Shown here: in pieces, positions 29,177 to 39,813 of the stretch
Layout of the letters: each line of letters starts with the position of its first letter
Position numbering within the stretch: the stretch's first letter is position 1
Origin: Nitrospirota bacterium
GTDB lineage: Bacteria > Nitrospirota > Nitrospiria > Nitrospirales > NS-4
Direction: 5' to 3'
Length of the DNA stretch: 64,000 bases
Assembly: GCA_005877815.1 (NCBI GenBank)
Contig: VBOG01000107.1
Span: 1 to 64,000, forward strand
Position numbers and translations under genes: made by a program
The notes under the pieces: generated by a model
Seen by the model: the letters and a program-made list of their open reading frames with translations, nothing else
The model's database searches: none
Told to the model about the DNA's origin: nothing

Positions 29177-30490
29177 GTGCAGCTCCCCTACGAAGTGTTC
29201 ATCGGCCTCCGCTATCTCCGCGCGAAACGTCGCAATCGAACCATTTCCTTCAACACGTTGATCTCGATCGCCGGCGTGACGATCGGGGTCGCGGCTTTGA
29301 TCGCCACGCTCGGGATCATGACGGGCTTCAAGGAGGACTTGCAGGCCAAGATCCTGGGCACGAATTCGCATATCATCGTCACGAGCAAGACCGGCGAGCA
29401 CCTCATGAACTCCGAGGCGCTGACTAACACCGTCGCCACGGTGCCGGACGTCGTGGCCGCCACTCCATTCATCTTCAAGCAGGTGCTCCTAACATCCGAC
29501 AATGGGTCGGCGGGAGTGGTGTTGCGCGGGATCGATGTTCGCAGAGAAACCACCGTGACCGACATCGCGAGAAATCTTAAAATCGGCACGCTGGACGAAC
29601 TGGAGCGCTTCGCTCCTCCCCGGACCGATCTCCGCGTCTCACCTCCCGCGGCGCCCCCGTCAGGGGCCCTCACTCCCGAAATGCCATCCGGCGACACACC
29701 GCTTCTGCCCGGCATCATTATCGGGAAGGAACTGTCCCTCCGTCTGGGTGCCTTCGTGGGCGACCGCGTCAATGTCGTCTCTCCGGTGGGACGAATCAGC
29801 GCGATGGGGATGATTCCCAAGATCCGGAGCTTCCGGGTTGCTGGCATCTTTGAGTCCGGCATGTTCGAATACGACTCGTCGCTCGCATTCATCTCAATCG
29901 CGCAGGCACAGGAATTCTTCAATCTCGGCAAGACCATCACCGGCATCGAAGTCAAAGTGGCGGACATCTTCGCTGCAGACCGCATTGCGGCGCGCATCGA
30001 GGAGACACTCGGCTTTCCCTACTGGGCACGGGACTGGATGAAAATGAACCGGAACCTCTTCTCGGCGCTCAAACTCGAGAAGTTCATGATGTTCGTGCTG
30101 CTGGTCTTGGTCGTCGTGGTGGCGTCCTTCAATATCGTCAGCACGCTGACCATGATCGTCGTGGAGAAACACCGGGAAATCGCCATCCTCAAGGCCATGG
30201 GGGCGACCGGACAGGTCGTCACCCGCATCTTCATGCTCAATGGCCTGGTGATCGGAGTGGTCGGCACTGTCATTGGCATTCCGCTCGGCTACAGCTTCTG
30301 CTGGGCCATTCAGACGTTCTTTACGCTGCCGGGGGACGTGTACTACCTCAGCCGTATTCCCGTGAACATCAAAATCCTCGATGTGCTGGTGGTCGGACTC
30401 TCGGCAATTACGATTACCTTTCTGGCCACCATCCATCCCTGCCGCCAAGCCGCGCGCCTGGACCCCGCAGAAGCGCTCCGCTACGAATGA
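29177..30490 (+). CDS. lolC: Lipoprotein-releasing ABC transporter permease (LolC/E family)
   Basis: FIGLRYLRAKRRNRTISFNTLISIAGVTIGVAAL; C-terminal FtsX-like domain; adjacent to lolD. Confidence 0.92.
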   Translation: MQLPYEVFIGLRYLRAKRRNRTISFNTLISIAGVTIGVAALIATLGIMTGFKEDLQAKILGTNSHIIVTSKTGEHLMNSEALTNTVATVPDVVAATPFIFKQVLLTSDNGSAGVVLRGIDVRRETTVTDIARNLKIGTLDELERFAPPRTDLRVSPPAAPPSGALTPEMPSGDTPLLPGIIIGKELSLRLGAFVGDRVNVVSPVGRISAMGMIPKIRSFRVAGIFESGMFEYDSSLAFISIAQAQEFFNLGKTITGIEVKVADIFAADRIAARIEETLGFPYWARDWMKMNRNLFSALKLEKFMMFVLLVLVVVVASFNIVSTLTMIVVEKHREIAILKAMGATGQVVTRIFMLNGLVIGVVGTVIGIPLGYSFCWAIQTFFTLPGDVYYLSRIPVNIKILDVLVVGLSAITITFLATIHPCRQAARLDPAEALRYE

Positions 30491-30580
30491 ACGGCGCTCA
30501 GCCATTCCCCTCCCGGACCCAGGCGCGCCAAGGCACGCCCGTTCCCGAAGAAACTCCGTCCAGCGTCCGCCGCACGTGCC

Positions 30581-31243
30581 ATGATTGAAGCCGTTGACCT
30601 CCATAAATCCTTCCACCTGGGACCGACCGAGGTTCACGTGCTGCGGGGCGTCAACTTGGAAATCAAACGAGGCGAACTCATCGCCATTGTCGGGGCATCG
30701 GGCGTCGGGAAGACGACCTTGTTGCATATCCTGGGAACGCTCGACCGCCCGACGAGCGGCACGGTGCGCTTCGATGGCGAGGATGTCTTCATGCGATCGG
30801 ATCAGGGGCTGGCGGATTTCCGGAACCAGCGGATTGGCTTTGTGTTCCAGTTCCATCACCTTCTTCCAGAATTCACCGCCGTTGAGAACGTCATGATCCC
30901 CTCGTTGATTCGGCGGGACACCAATACGACAGCACGTGAACGGGCCGAGCGCATGCTGGTGGAAGTCGGCCTCGCGCATCGATTGGAGCACAGGACCGGC
31001 GAACTGTCCGGCGGGGAGCAACAACGCGTGGCCGTCGCTCGGGCGCTGATTCTCCAGCCGGACATCATTCTGGCAGACGAGCCGACAGGGAATCTTGATA
31101 CGCACACAGGGGAAGAGGTCTTTCAACTGATGCGGAGCTTGAATCGCGCCAAGAGCATCACGTTCGTCATCGTGACACACAACGAAGCGCTCTCGAACCA
31201 GGCGGACCGAATCGTAAGAATGGTGGACGGACAAATCGCCTAG
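30581..31243 (+). CDS. lolD: Lipoprotein-releasing ABC transporter ATP-binding protein
   Basis: [15 protein letters not shown] Walker [27 protein letters not shown]. Confidence 0.94.
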   Translation: MIEAVDLHKSFHLGPTEVHVLRGVNLEIKRGELIAIVGASGVGKTTLLHILGTLDRPTSGTVRFDGEDVFMRSDQGLADFRNQRIGFVFQFHHLLPEFTAVENVMIPSLIRRDTNTTARERAERMLVEVGLAHRLEHRTGELSGGEQQRVAVARALILQPDIILADEPTGNLDTHTGEEVFQLMRSLNRAKSITFVIVTHNEALSNQADRIVRMVDGQIA

Positions 31244-31382
31244 ATCATTGGTACGCCGCTCCGCCGAGACGTCGCGGCTATGGAAGCCGCAGGCGCCCCC
31301 TGCCATTGACGTCAACCTTCGTTCCCTGTTAGGTTTTGCGTGGACCTCTTTAGGGGTTCCAACGCGCATCGGGAGCACCGTC

Positions 31383-32492
31383 ATGCTAGCCACGCGCATC
31401 CGCCAGAAAGACGGTATCTTCTACTTCATCTCCTATCCAGCGCAGGATCTGCTCCGGAAGGTTCGCTTTGTGAGCCGATTCTACGGCGAAGGCGAGCAAA
31501 TAGAGCCGTCCACAGTGGCCGAAAACGACGAGGTCGGCCAGTTCATCTCCAAGATCGAGCGCAATGACAAGGCCTTTCAGCGCCAGCTTTCACGCGCCAA
31601 GGTCAAGGCCATCACAAACTTCTACGAGACCGCCGTGAGTCAGCCGCCGATTCCCGGCACCATCTTGCTGTTTACACACGAACAGCTTCGGTTCAGAGCG
31701 CTCCCTACCTCCGAGGAGGTCGGTCATCTAGAGGAGCCAAGCGGGAAATATCTGGTCATTGATGGGCAACATCGCCTGGCCGCCCTGCACTTCTATGCGC
31801 ACGATCGGCCGAATGACGCGGCAACCATCCACATTCCCTGTGTGCTCTTTGACGGACGGAGCGAGGATTTCGCCACCGAGATGTTCGTCATCATCAACTC
31901 GACGCCGACACGGATCAGCAAGTCGCACCTGGTAGATCTCTACGAGAGAGTCTCGTGGGCGAGCCCGGAAAAGAAATTCGCGGCCAAGCTGGTCACACTG
32001 CTGTATGAAAGCGACGACTCTCCGCTGCGGTACCGGATCAACCGTCTCGGTGGCCGAAGCCGGCAGGAAAAGTGGATCTTACAATCGGAGCTGTTCAATG
32101 AGATGCACAAAATCGTTGAGACGCATCGCTCGTTGTTCGAGAAGCGGTGGCAGCTGAAAACTGATCGGGCGTACCCGCTGATCCGGGATTATCTCAAAGC
32201 GGTGCGCGAGGTGATGGAGCCGGTGTGGGGCAAGAACGACCGCTTCATGTTCACCCGCGACGTCACGCTGAAGGCGCTGATCCGCGTGTTCGGCGACCTG
32301 CTCGAGAGCCTTCCGATATTCAAGGCGTGGGAAACGGAGCGATCGCCCCACGCTTTTCACAAGACGCTGGCGGGCTGGCCCGAGCTCGCCAAGGAATTTC
32401 GGACCGAGGGATTTTACGAGCGCTTTCCCGCCAAGGGCCAGCTCGAACGCGTGCGCCGCATCCATACCCGCCTGAGCGACGCGCTGAAGTAG
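31383..32492 (+). CDS. DGQHR-domain protein (DndB-like fold)
   Basis: LVIDGQHRLAALHFY motif; no other dnd genes in the window. Confidence 0.8.
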   Translation: MLATRIRQKDGIFYFISYPAQDLLRKVRFVSRFYGEGEQIEPSTVAENDEVGQFISKIERNDKAFQRQLSRAKVKAITNFYETAVSQPPIPGTILLFTHEQLRFRALPTSEEVGHLEEPSGKYLVIDGQHRLAALHFYAHDRPNDAATIHIPCVLFDGRSEDFATEMFVIINSTPTRISKSHLVDLYERVSWASPEKKFAAKLVTLLYESDDSPLRYRINRLGGRSRQEKWILQSELFNEMHKIVETHRSLFEKRWQLKTDRAYPLIRDYLKAVREVMEPVWGKNDRFMFTRDVTLKALIRVFGDLLESLPIFKAWETERSPHAFHKTLAGWPELAKEFRTEGFYERFPAKGQLERVRRIHTRLSDALK

Positions 32493-32501
32493 ATCGCACG
32501 T

Positions 32502-32912
32502 ATGGAAGAAAGAAGATACGGCCAGCGGGGCTATAAGGAACATGAGAAGGAGCGAGAGCGACAAGGAAAGCCCAAGGAGCCCTCCCGATCGGGCACGCCC
32601 GCGATGCTTCCCACTCGGACCGTCTCGCGCTGCGTGGACTGCGGAACGCTACTCCACCCTCTAATAGATCCATTCGGCCAGTGTCCCAAGTGCAAATCAG
32701 AACTTCATTCCTGCCGACAGTGCGCCCATTTCGATCCCGGCCATCGTTTTGATTGCACCCAGCCTATACCGGAACGCATCGCCAACAAGAACGCTCGTAA
32801 TGCCTGCACATTCTTTTCGATGCACGTCACAGTGGAGCGCGAGACCGCGTCGGGGGCTGCATCCCCTGAAGACCCCCGGCGTGCTCTTGACAATCTCTTC
32901 AAGAAGAAATAG
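32502..32912 (+). CDS. Small Cys-rich (Zn-ribbon-like) protein
   Basis: CVDCGTLL...CPKCKSELHSCRQCAHFDP...C...C; starts 9 nt after the DGQHR stop. Confidence 0.75.
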   Translation: MEERRYGQRGYKEHEKERERQGKPKEPSRSGTPAMLPTRTVSRCVDCGTLLHPLIDPFGQCPKCKSELHSCRQCAHFDPGHRFDCTQPIPERIANKNARNACTFFSMHVTVERETASGAASPEDPRRALDNLFKKK

Positions 32913-32983
32913 CTCGCCCCGCACCTCAGCCTCAGGCGACATCGGATCTCATCAATAGACGTGAGGTCAACAGGACTGAGGCT

Positions 32984-34237
32984 TCACAGCTGGTCTTTGA
33001 CGGGAAAGGCGAACCATTCGACCAGCCGTTCGTAGAGGTTCCGCGACTTCCACTCATCGTAACTTATTTGCTTGGCGTGTTTTAAATCTTCCCGGAAGAT
33101 GTCTTCGAGGCGGGCAGCCAGCGCGCGGTCGTAGATCGTGAGGTTCAGTTCCTGATTCAGGGCAAAGGACCGGTTATCGAAGTTGGTGCTGCCGATGGTC
33201 GCCCACTGGCCGTCGATGGACATGGTTTTTGCGTGCAGCAGGCCCGCCTGATACTCGTAAATCTCGATGCCTCCCCGTAGCAGGGGGCCATAATGGCTGC
33301 GGCTAGAAGTGCGCGTGATCTCGCTGTCTATCTTGCCCGGCAGCAGGATGACGACCCGCACGCCGCGCGCGGTCGTTTTGACCAGCGCCTCCGTCATGAC
33401 ATCGTCGGGCATAAAGTACGGGTTTGTGATGACGATGGATTTTTTGGCTGAACTGATCGTAAGGAGGAACAGCATGTAACATTGAAAACTGCCGTTCGTC
33501 GGGGAACTCTTGACGATCTGCGCCGGCACGTCTCCGCGCGCTTCGAGCCGCGGAAAATAGGCGTCCCCTCCGATGGCGGCGCCGGTGGCTTCGAGCCAAT
33601 CTTCGGCAAAGGCGGCTTGCAGCGATTGCACCGCCGGCCCTTCGATTCGCGCATTGGTATCGCGCCAATGTTTCGGCGTACGGCCATTTCCCGTCCAGGC
33701 TTCGCTTATCCCGTACCCGCCGGTAAATCCGACTCGGCCGTCAATGACCAAGATGCGCCGGTGGCTGCGATAATTGTATTTCAACAGTTTCCATGGAAAA
33801 ATGATGCCCTCCGCTTTCACGCGACGAAAATGTTCCACGCGACAGCCGGCGTCTTTCATCGTTTTGATGATGTCGGCCGGCGCCTTGGCCGATCCGTGGC
33901 TGTCCAGCAGAATATCAACGATGACGCCCTTCCGGCATCGTTCCGCAAACGCCTCCGCCAGTTCATGCGTGATCGAGCCGTCTTCAACGAGATACTGAGA
34001 GAAGGTGATCGTGGATTTGGCGCTTCTGATCTCGCGCAGCATGATGGGGAACGTTCCATCACCGTTCAGTAGGATGTCGATGCGATTGCCGCCGACGATG
34101 GGGGCGTCGGTGTGGGCTTCAATGGTGGGGTAAAAGGACGCTTGTCCGAGGGCGATATCAGGAATGTCGCGTACCGAAAGGACCTTGACGCACCCCAACA
34201 AGAGAAAGATCGCACACAGCCAGTGCAAGCGTCTCAT
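32984..34237 (-). CDS. Phospholipase D-like / cardiolipin synthase family
   Basis: Two HKD-type regions: YRSHRRILVIDGRVGFTGG and LLHAKTMSIDGQWATIGSTNFDNRS. Confidence 0.9.
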   Translation of the reverse strand: MRRLHWLCAIFLLLGCVKVLSVRDIPDIALGQASFYPTIEAHTDAPIVGGNRIDILLNGDGTFPIMLREIRSAKSTITFSQYLVEDGSITHELAEAFAERCRKGVIVDILLDSHGSAKAPADIIKTMKDAGCRVEHFRRVKAEGIIFPWKLLKYNYRSHRRILVIDGRVGFTGGYGISEAWTGNGRTPKHWRDTNARIEGPAVQSLQAAFAEDWLEATGAAIGGDAYFPRLEARGDVPAQIVKSSPTNGSFQCYMLFLLTISSAKKSIVITNPYFMPDDVMTEALVKTTARGVRVVILLPGKIDSEITRTSSRSHYGPLLRGGIEIYEYQAGLLHAKTMSIDGQWATIGSTNFDNRSFALNQELNLTIYDRALAARLEDIFREDLKHAKQISYDEWKSRNLYERLVEWFAFPVKDQL

Positions 34238-35124
34238 GGCGTTGGTCGCTTATTTGTCGGCGAAAGCTCGGCGTCAGGACGCATAGTGGCGGCTTTGAGG
34301 GAGCGGGTGAAGGAACCGAGGCGGTCGGCGACGGAGGGGGAGCCTTCGGCGATGATCTTGACCAGGGCGCTGCCAACGATCACGCCGTCGGCCATAGGCG
34401 CGATCTCCCGTACGTCGTCAGCCGTCGCAATGCCGAATCCCACTGCCACCGGAGTCTTCGCGTAGCGGCGAATTTCCTTCACCTTGCTCGCGACATCCGC
34501 CCTGTCCTTCAACATCGCGCCCGTGATCCCCGTCATCGACACATAATAGATAAAGCCGTTGGAGAGGCGCGCCACCGAGGCCTGCCGCCTCGCGGTGCTG
34601 GTCGGCGCCAACAGAAAGATCAGATCGAGGCCCGATCTCCTCGCCAGGGGCTGCAAGGTCGTCGCTTCCTCCGGCGGAAGGTCCGGCACGATGATGCCAT
34701 CCACACCCGACTCGGCGGCGTCCCGGCAAAAGGCCGCTTCTCCGTATTTCAGGATTGTGTTGTAGTACGTCATCAGCACAAGGGGCACCTGCGTCTTCGT
34801 TCGAAGGGAATGGACCGCGGCGACGATTTTCCTCAACGTCGTCCCTGAGCGAAGCGCCCGATCGGCCGCCTGCTGGATAACGGGTCCGTCGGCGATAGGG
34901 TCCGAGAAGGGCACGCCGAGCTCGATGATATCCGCTCCGGCCTCGGCCATCCGCAAGACGTAGGTTTCGGTCTCGTCGAGTGACGGGTCGCCGGCCATGA
35001 TGTACGCGATCAATGCCTTCTGGCGTTGCTCGGCCAGACGATGAAATGTCGAGGCGATACGAGACGTCTGTGCGGAGATCCGGCCAGGCGCCGGCGGGAG
35101 AGAGGTGCCGCCCTGCACCATCAA
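34234..35124 (-). CDS. trpA: Tryptophan synthase alpha subunit
   Basis: [40 protein letters not shown]. Confidence 0.96.
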   Translation of the reverse strand: MMVQGGTSLPPAPGRISAQTSRIASTFHRLAEQRQKALIAYIMAGDPSLDETETYVLRMAEAGADIIELGVPFSDPIADGPVIQQAADRALRSGTTLRKIVAAVHSLRTKTQVPLVLMTYYNTILKYGEAAFCRDAAESGVDGIIVPDLPPEEATTLQPLARRSGLDLIFLLAPTSTARRQASVARLSNGFIYYVSMTGITGAMLKDRADVASKVKEIRRYAKTPVAVGFGIATADDVREIAPMADGVIVGSALVKIIAEGSPSVADRLGSFTRSLKAATMRPDAELSPTNKRPTP

Positions 35125-36320
35125 ATGGTGACGCCCTTCATGCGTGCGATCTGATGCACGTCCTTATCGCCCCTTCCGGAGAGATTGACCAGAACGGCCT
35201 GACTGCGTGTGAGCGTGGGGGCGAACTTCACGACATGGGCAACGGCATGGGCAGATTCGAGGGCCGGCATGATGCCTTCCGTTTGCGCCAGGAGATCGAA
35301 CGCCGCGATCGCCTCATCGTCGGTGACGGAGGTATACGCAATGCGTCCACGCTCTTGATAGAGCGCATGCTCCGGTCCGACGGCCGCGTAGTCGAGTCCG
35401 GCCGACACGGAATGCGTCAACTGGATCTGACCATCGCCGTCCTGCAGGAGATAGGTCATGGTGCCCTGCAGCACCCCTACAGAACCCGACGCGAACCTCG
35501 CGGCATGCTTGCCGCTGGAGAGGCCGAGCCCGCCGGCTTCCACGCCGACCATCTTCACACGGCGGTCCTTGAGAAAGGCCGTGAATAACCCGATCGCATT
35601 GCTGCCGCCGCCGACACAGGCGACCAAATAGTCCGGTAGTTTGCCATGCGCCCGCACGATTTGCTTCCGCGCTTCCCGACCGATCACGGCTTGAAAATCC
35701 CGGACCATCATGGGATAGGGATGTGCCCCCAGTACGGACCCCAGAATGTAATGCGTCGTGCGCACATTGGTCGTCCAATCCCGCATCGCTTCGCTGATGG
35801 CATCCTTGAGCGTGCGGCTCCCCGCATTAACGCCGGTGACGGTCGTCCCCAGCAGCCGCATGCGAAAGACATTCAACGCCTGGCGTTCCATGTCCTCCGT
35901 GCCCATGTACACTTCGCACTGCAGCCCGAACATTGCCGCCACAGTCGCGACCGCCACACCATGCTGGCCGGCCCCTGTCTCAGCGATCACCCGCGGTTTC
36001 TTCATCCGGCGCGCCAAGAGAACTTGGCCCATCGTGTTATTGATTTTGTGCGCACCCGTGTGACAGAGATCTTCGCGCTTTAAATAGATTGTTGCACCGC
36101 CAAGCTTTTTCGTGAGGCGCTCGGCGTAGTAAAGCGGAGTCGGCCGGCCGACATATTCTCGGAGATAATAATCGAGTTCGTGGCGAAACTTGGGGTCGCG
36201 GCGGGCCTTCTGGTAGACGGCGGTGAGTTCATCCAACGCCGGGATCAAGGTCTCAGGGACATACCGCCCCCCGAAGGGTCCAAACCGGCCGCGCTTGTCA
36301 GGAATCGCAGTCATCGTCAC
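35121..36320 (-). CDS. trpB: Tryptophan synthase beta subunit
   Basis: [34 protein letters not shown]. Confidence 0.97.
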   Translation of the reverse strand: MTMTAIPDKRGRFGPFGGRYVPETLIPALDELTAVYQKARRDPKFRHELDYYLREYVGRPTPLYYAERLTKKLGGATIYLKREDLCHTGAHKINNTMGQVLLARRMKKPRVIAETGAGQHGVAVATVAAMFGLQCEVYMGTEDMERQALNVFRMRLLGTTVTGVNAGSRTLKDAISEAMRDWTTNVRTTHYILGSVLGAHPYPMMVRDFQAVIGREARKQIVRAHGKLPDYLVACVGGGSNAIGLFTAFLKDRRVKMVGVEAGGLGLSSGKHAARFASGSVGVLQGTMTYLLQDGDGQIQLTHSVSAGLDYAAVGPEHALYQERGRIAYTSVTDDEAIAAFDLLAQTEGIMPALESAHAVAHVVKFAPTLTRSQAVLVNLSGRGDKDVHQIARMKGVTI

Positions 36321-36353
36321 AGTATAAGTGATGGTCGATGGCCATTCAACCGC

Positions 36354-36971
36354 CTACCAGATGGAGCTTTTTGCGTTCGCCACGAACGTCCGCAGCTTTG
36401 CGTGATCCTTTTTCCCTGGAAATGCTTCGACCCCACTGGTGACATCGACGCCATACGGGCGGGCTCTTCGAATGGCCTCCTCAACATTGTCGGGCGTGAG
36501 GCCACCGGCCAGCACAATGGGTCCCAATTGCGCCGCATCGGCCGCCAGGTCCCAGTCGATCGCCATCCCGGTTCCTCCCGGAATCCCCTGGACGTACGCA
36601 TCGAGCAAGTAACCGGCCACTTGATACCGAGACATCAGCTCGAAATCACGGCGATCCCTGACGCGGACAGCCTTCACGACCGCCCTCTTGAGATCTTTGC
36701 AATACTCGGGTGATTCGCTCCCATGCAATTGGGCCAGCAGGAGTCCGCACTCATCCATCCTCTCTCGGACGACCTGCAAATCCTCGTCGACGAAGACCCC
36801 CACTGGCGTCACAAAGGGCGGGAGTCGGGCGATAATGTCGGCAGCCGTCTTGGCGCTGATCGCGCGAGGGCTTTTTGCATACAACACAAACCCGACTGCA
36901 TCGGCGCCAGCTTGCACCGCCGCCATCGTGTCATCCAGATTCGTGTTGCCGCAGATCTTCACTTTCACCAT
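36354..36971 (-). CDS. trpF: Phosphoribosylanthranilate isomerase
   Basis: VKICGNTNLDDTMAAVQAGADAVGFV; LAGGLTPDNV; GVDVTSGVE. Confidence 0.95.
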   Translation of the reverse strand: MVKVKICGNTNLDDTMAAVQAGADAVGFVLYAKSPRAISAKTAADIIARLPPFVTPVGVFVDEDLQVVRERMDECGLLLAQLHGSESPEYCKDLKRAVVKAVRVRDRRDFELMSRYQVAGYLLDAYVQGIPGGTGMAIDWDLAADAAQLGPIVLAGGLTPDNVEEAIRRARPYGVDVTSGVEAFPGKKDHAKLRTFVANAKSSIW

Positions 36972-37038
36972 AATCCGCGGATTGTACGGGGACGCGCGGA
37001 TCAGTTGCAAACCATGAACGGCAAACGGTTCATCTGCC

Positions 37039-37068
37039 TTGACGCTCATCGTTGAAATTCACTATGCT
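37039..37068 (+). promoter_or_regulatory. Candidate sigma70 promoter (TTGACG-N18-TATGCT) for lpxD
   Basis: Spaced boxes ending 10 nt before the lpxD ATG. Confidence 0.5.
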
Positions 37069-37078
37069 GCCGTGACTC

Positions 37079-38233
37079 ATGACTGATTCGCCACTCACGA
37101 CCGGTCGGATCGCGGCGGTTCTCCATGCCCGCGTGGTCGGCTCGTCAGACCTCCCGATCACGGGGGTCGCCGCGCTCGATGAGGCGGGAGAAAGCGATCT
37201 CTCCTTTGTGGCCGCACATGTCACCGTCACAGCTGCACGGTCATCACGCGCCGGCGCCCTGCTCGTCAACCGTCATCTGGACGAACTTTCCTGCGCCCAG
37301 ATCATCGTCCCCCATCCGGCGCTTGCCATGGCGCAGGTTGTGGAAGCGTTGTTTCTAAAACAACGTCCCGCCTTTGGCATCAGTAATCTGGCCTCTCGGG
37401 GGCAGCATGTGACGCTCGGTCGGGAGGTATCGATTTGGCCGTTTGTCACCCTGGACGACCATGTCTCGATCGGCCGCGGCACGACACTGTTTCCGGGCGT
37501 GTTCGTCGGGGCCGGCAGTACGATCGGCGAAGATTGCCTCATCTATCCCAATGTGACGGTTCGGGAAGGCATCACCATCGGCAATCGGGTCATTATTCAT
37601 GCGGGGACCGTTATCGGAAGCGATGGGTTCGGCTATCTACAGGAAGCTGGACGACACCGAAAGATCCCGCAGGTCGGCACTGTCATCATCGAGGACGACG
37701 TGGAACTCGGTGCAAACGTCGCGGTGGACCGCGCCACGTTCGGTAAAACCGTCATCCGGCGCGGCACCAAAATCGATAATCTGGTGCAGATCGCGCATAA
37801 CGTCGAGATTGGCGAAGATAACATTCTCGTCTCGCAGGTCGGGATCGCCGGGAGTAGCAAAACCGGCCACCATGTGATGGTCGGCGGGCAGGCAGGCATT
37901 GCGGATCATGTCTCGGTGGGAGACCTCGCGATGGTGGCCGCCCGCGCCGGTCTCAACCGGGATGTGGCCGCCAAGGAGATCGTGTCGGGGGCGCCGGCCC
38001 TTCCCCACAGAACCTGGCTGAAAGCGATGGCCGTGGTCGCCAAACTGCCGGAATTGCGTGAGCAGGTGCGGGCACTGGAGTTGCGGATGACCACCCTTGA
38101 ACGAAAACCGACGTCCTCCACAAGATCGGCAAAGACTGAGCCCAGACACGCCGAGAGGGCTTCTCGAGCGCGTCGCTCAAGCAAGCCCTCCCCGCGTGTA
38201 CGCGCGAAACGAACACCTAAGCGAAGGCGTTAG
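37079..38233 (+). CDS. lpxD: UDP-3-O-acylglucosamine N-acyltransferase
   Basis: Hexapeptide repeats (IHAGTVIGSDGFGYL...NVAVDRATFGKTVI...IAHNVEIGEDN); basic C-terminal tail. Confidence 0.95.
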   Translation: MTDSPLTTGRIAAVLHARVVGSSDLPITGVAALDEAGESDLSFVAAHVTVTAARSSRAGALLVNRHLDELSCAQIIVPHPALAMAQVVEALFLKQRPAFGISNLASRGQHVTLGREVSIWPFVTLDDHVSIGRGTTLFPGVFVGAGSTIGEDCLIYPNVTVREGITIGNRVIIHAGTVIGSDGFGYLQEAGRHRKIPQVGTVIIEDDVELGANVAVDRATFGKTVIRRGTKIDNLVQIAHNVEIGEDNILVSQVGIAGSSKTGHHVMVGGQAGIADHVSVGDLAMVAARAGLNRDVAAKEIVSGAPALPHRTWLKAMAVVAKLPELREQVRALELRMTTLERKPTSSTRSAKTEPRHAERASRARRSSKPSPRVRAKRTPKRRR

Positions 38234-38240
38234 CCTTCGC
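38221..38240. terminator. 8-bp stem / 4-nt loop hairpin spanning the lpxD stop codon
   Basis: GCGAAGGC-GTTA-GCCTTCGC between convergent genes. Confidence 0.45.
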
Positions 38241-38251
38241 CGGATCTCATA

Positions 38252-39052
38252 TTACTTCACCGCCAACTTCACACTGATGGCACCGCCGAGATCGCCCTCC
38301 TTGCCCCCGTCTTTGAGGTATCCAGAGATATCTTTTTCGTTCTTGGGTTCCCCATGGCATCCAAGGCAGCCTTTGCCGTAAAACAGCGGGAGGACGACGC
38401 GCACCGTCTTGCCGCCGTCCGCAGCGGCGCTGATCACTTTCTCACCGACCCGCGGATAAGCTGGATCCGCAAATTTTGCGAGCGTCGCCGCTTCAAATTC
38501 ATCGGGCACGTTCTTCTGATTGCGAACCAGTTTGACCGGCGCGGTCTGCTTCATATACGCCCCGGACTCCGCGGTGAAAAGGGCGGCCGCTTGCGTCCCC
38601 CAGGTCGCCGGAATGAAATTCTTGAACCCCATCCCCTGCTTGTTGATGATCGGCTGATAGTTGCGTGTGACCGTCTTGCCGGCCTCCATCAGCATAGGCA
38701 GGAGTACCTTCGCCTGCGCCGGAACCTTTTCGTTCTTGATATTGGCCAGATCGACGCCGGTCCTTGCCTTGAACTTCTCGGACATTTGCTTTTCGAATAC
38801 TTCCACGGTGAATCCTTTGTTGCCTTGCTCAATGTCGTTGATCATGGCCTGGTTCACGCCGATTACTACTCGTCCCGAGTCCAACAGCACGGCCAGCAAT
38901 CGGCCGGTCTCAACCGTATCATCAGCGGACGCCAGCGCCGGGAACAGTCCACAACTGGTCAGAACCACCAGGGTCAAAATCACCACTCCGCGTGTGTTCA
39001 TAGACATCTCCTTGTGAGTTAGCTTTCCAGACTGACGCGCCAGCAAGGGCAT
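38252..39052 (-). CDS. DUF3365-like periplasmic c-type heme protein
   Basis: Signal peptide region; single CLGCH heme motif near C-term (GKGCLGCHGEPK). Confidence 0.8.
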   Translation of the reverse strand: MPLLARQSGKLTHKEMSMNTRGVVILTLVVLTSCGLFPALASADDTVETGRLLAVLLDSGRVVIGVNQAMINDIEQGNKGFTVEVFEKQMSEKFKARTGVDLANIKNEKVPAQAKVLLPMLMEAGKTVTRNYQPIINKQGMGFKNFIPATWGTQAAALFTAESGAYMKQTAPVKLVRNQKNVPDEFEAATLAKFADPAYPRVGEKVISAAADGGKTVRVVLPLFYGKGCLGCHGEPKNEKDISGYLKDGGKEGDLGGAISVKLAVK

Positions 39053-39125
39053 AGGGTATCACCAGGCCGATCAGGTCGATGAAGAGTACCAGAGAATGCT
39101 CTTACGAGCAAGCACCACGTGCGGC

Positions 39126-39794
39126 TCATCGCATTCCTCTGATCGCGGCGAGAGTATCGGCAATGGCCACCGCGGGATCTGGAGCTGATAGAATTGCAGA
39201 AATCATCGCCGGAGTGTTCGAGCCTGCCTCAACGACGTCCGCGACGTTCCCCGGTCCGATGCCTCCGATAGCAACGATGGGAATCTGCACATGGCGCCGC
39301 ACGGCCCTCAATCCTTCGAGTCCGACAATGGGTTCCCGCTCGCCCTTCGACACCGTGGGGAAGATCGGTCCGAAGCCGATATAATCAGCGCCTCCTCGCT
39401 CAGCATCGAGGGCTTGAGTCAGGGTGTGAGTCGAAATCCCGATCAGTGCCTCATGGCCGAGAATTTGCCGGGCGTCTGGTAAGAGAAGATCGTCTTGTCC
39501 GAGATGCACACCGTCGGCACCGACGGCCAGGGCCACGTCGCACCGGTCATTCACGATGAACCGTCCTCCATGCCCCTGCACGAGCGGACAGAGTCGTGCG
39601 GCGAGGTCGTAGAGCTGGCGGGTGCCCACGGCTTTCATCCGTAATTGAAATGCGCGCACGCCAGCCGCTAATGCGATTTCGACCAGTTCCACGAGCGATC
39701 GTCTGCCTGCTGCGGAGGGGTCAAGAATGAGATACAACCCGTACGGCAAGGGAGGACACCGTGAAGCGGGAAAATGCGGAGAATTCTTCGTCAC
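39126..39794 (-). CDS. thiE: Thiamine-phosphate synthase
   Basis: GVRAFQLRMKAVGTRQLYDLA, VGADGVHLGQDDL, YIGFGPIFPTVSK; GTG start avoids overlap with accC. Confidence 0.92.
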   Translation of the reverse strand: MTKNSPHFPASRCPPLPYGLYLILDPSAAGRRSLVELVEIALAAGVRAFQLRMKAVGTRQLYDLAARLCPLVQGHGGRFIVNDRCDVALAVGADGVHLGQDDLLLPDARQILGHEALIGISTHTLTQALDAERGGADYIGFGPIFPTVSKGEREPIVGLEGLRAVRRHVQIPIVAIGGIGPGNVADVVEAGSNTPAMISAILSAPDPAVAIADTLAAIRGMR

Positions 39795-39813
39795 GGGCGG
39801 GCGCGGCCGTCTC

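Noticed and set aside
29894-31399. 501-aa minus-strand ORF
   Set aside because: Antisense to lolC/E and lolD, which have clear family motifs; no motifs of its own.
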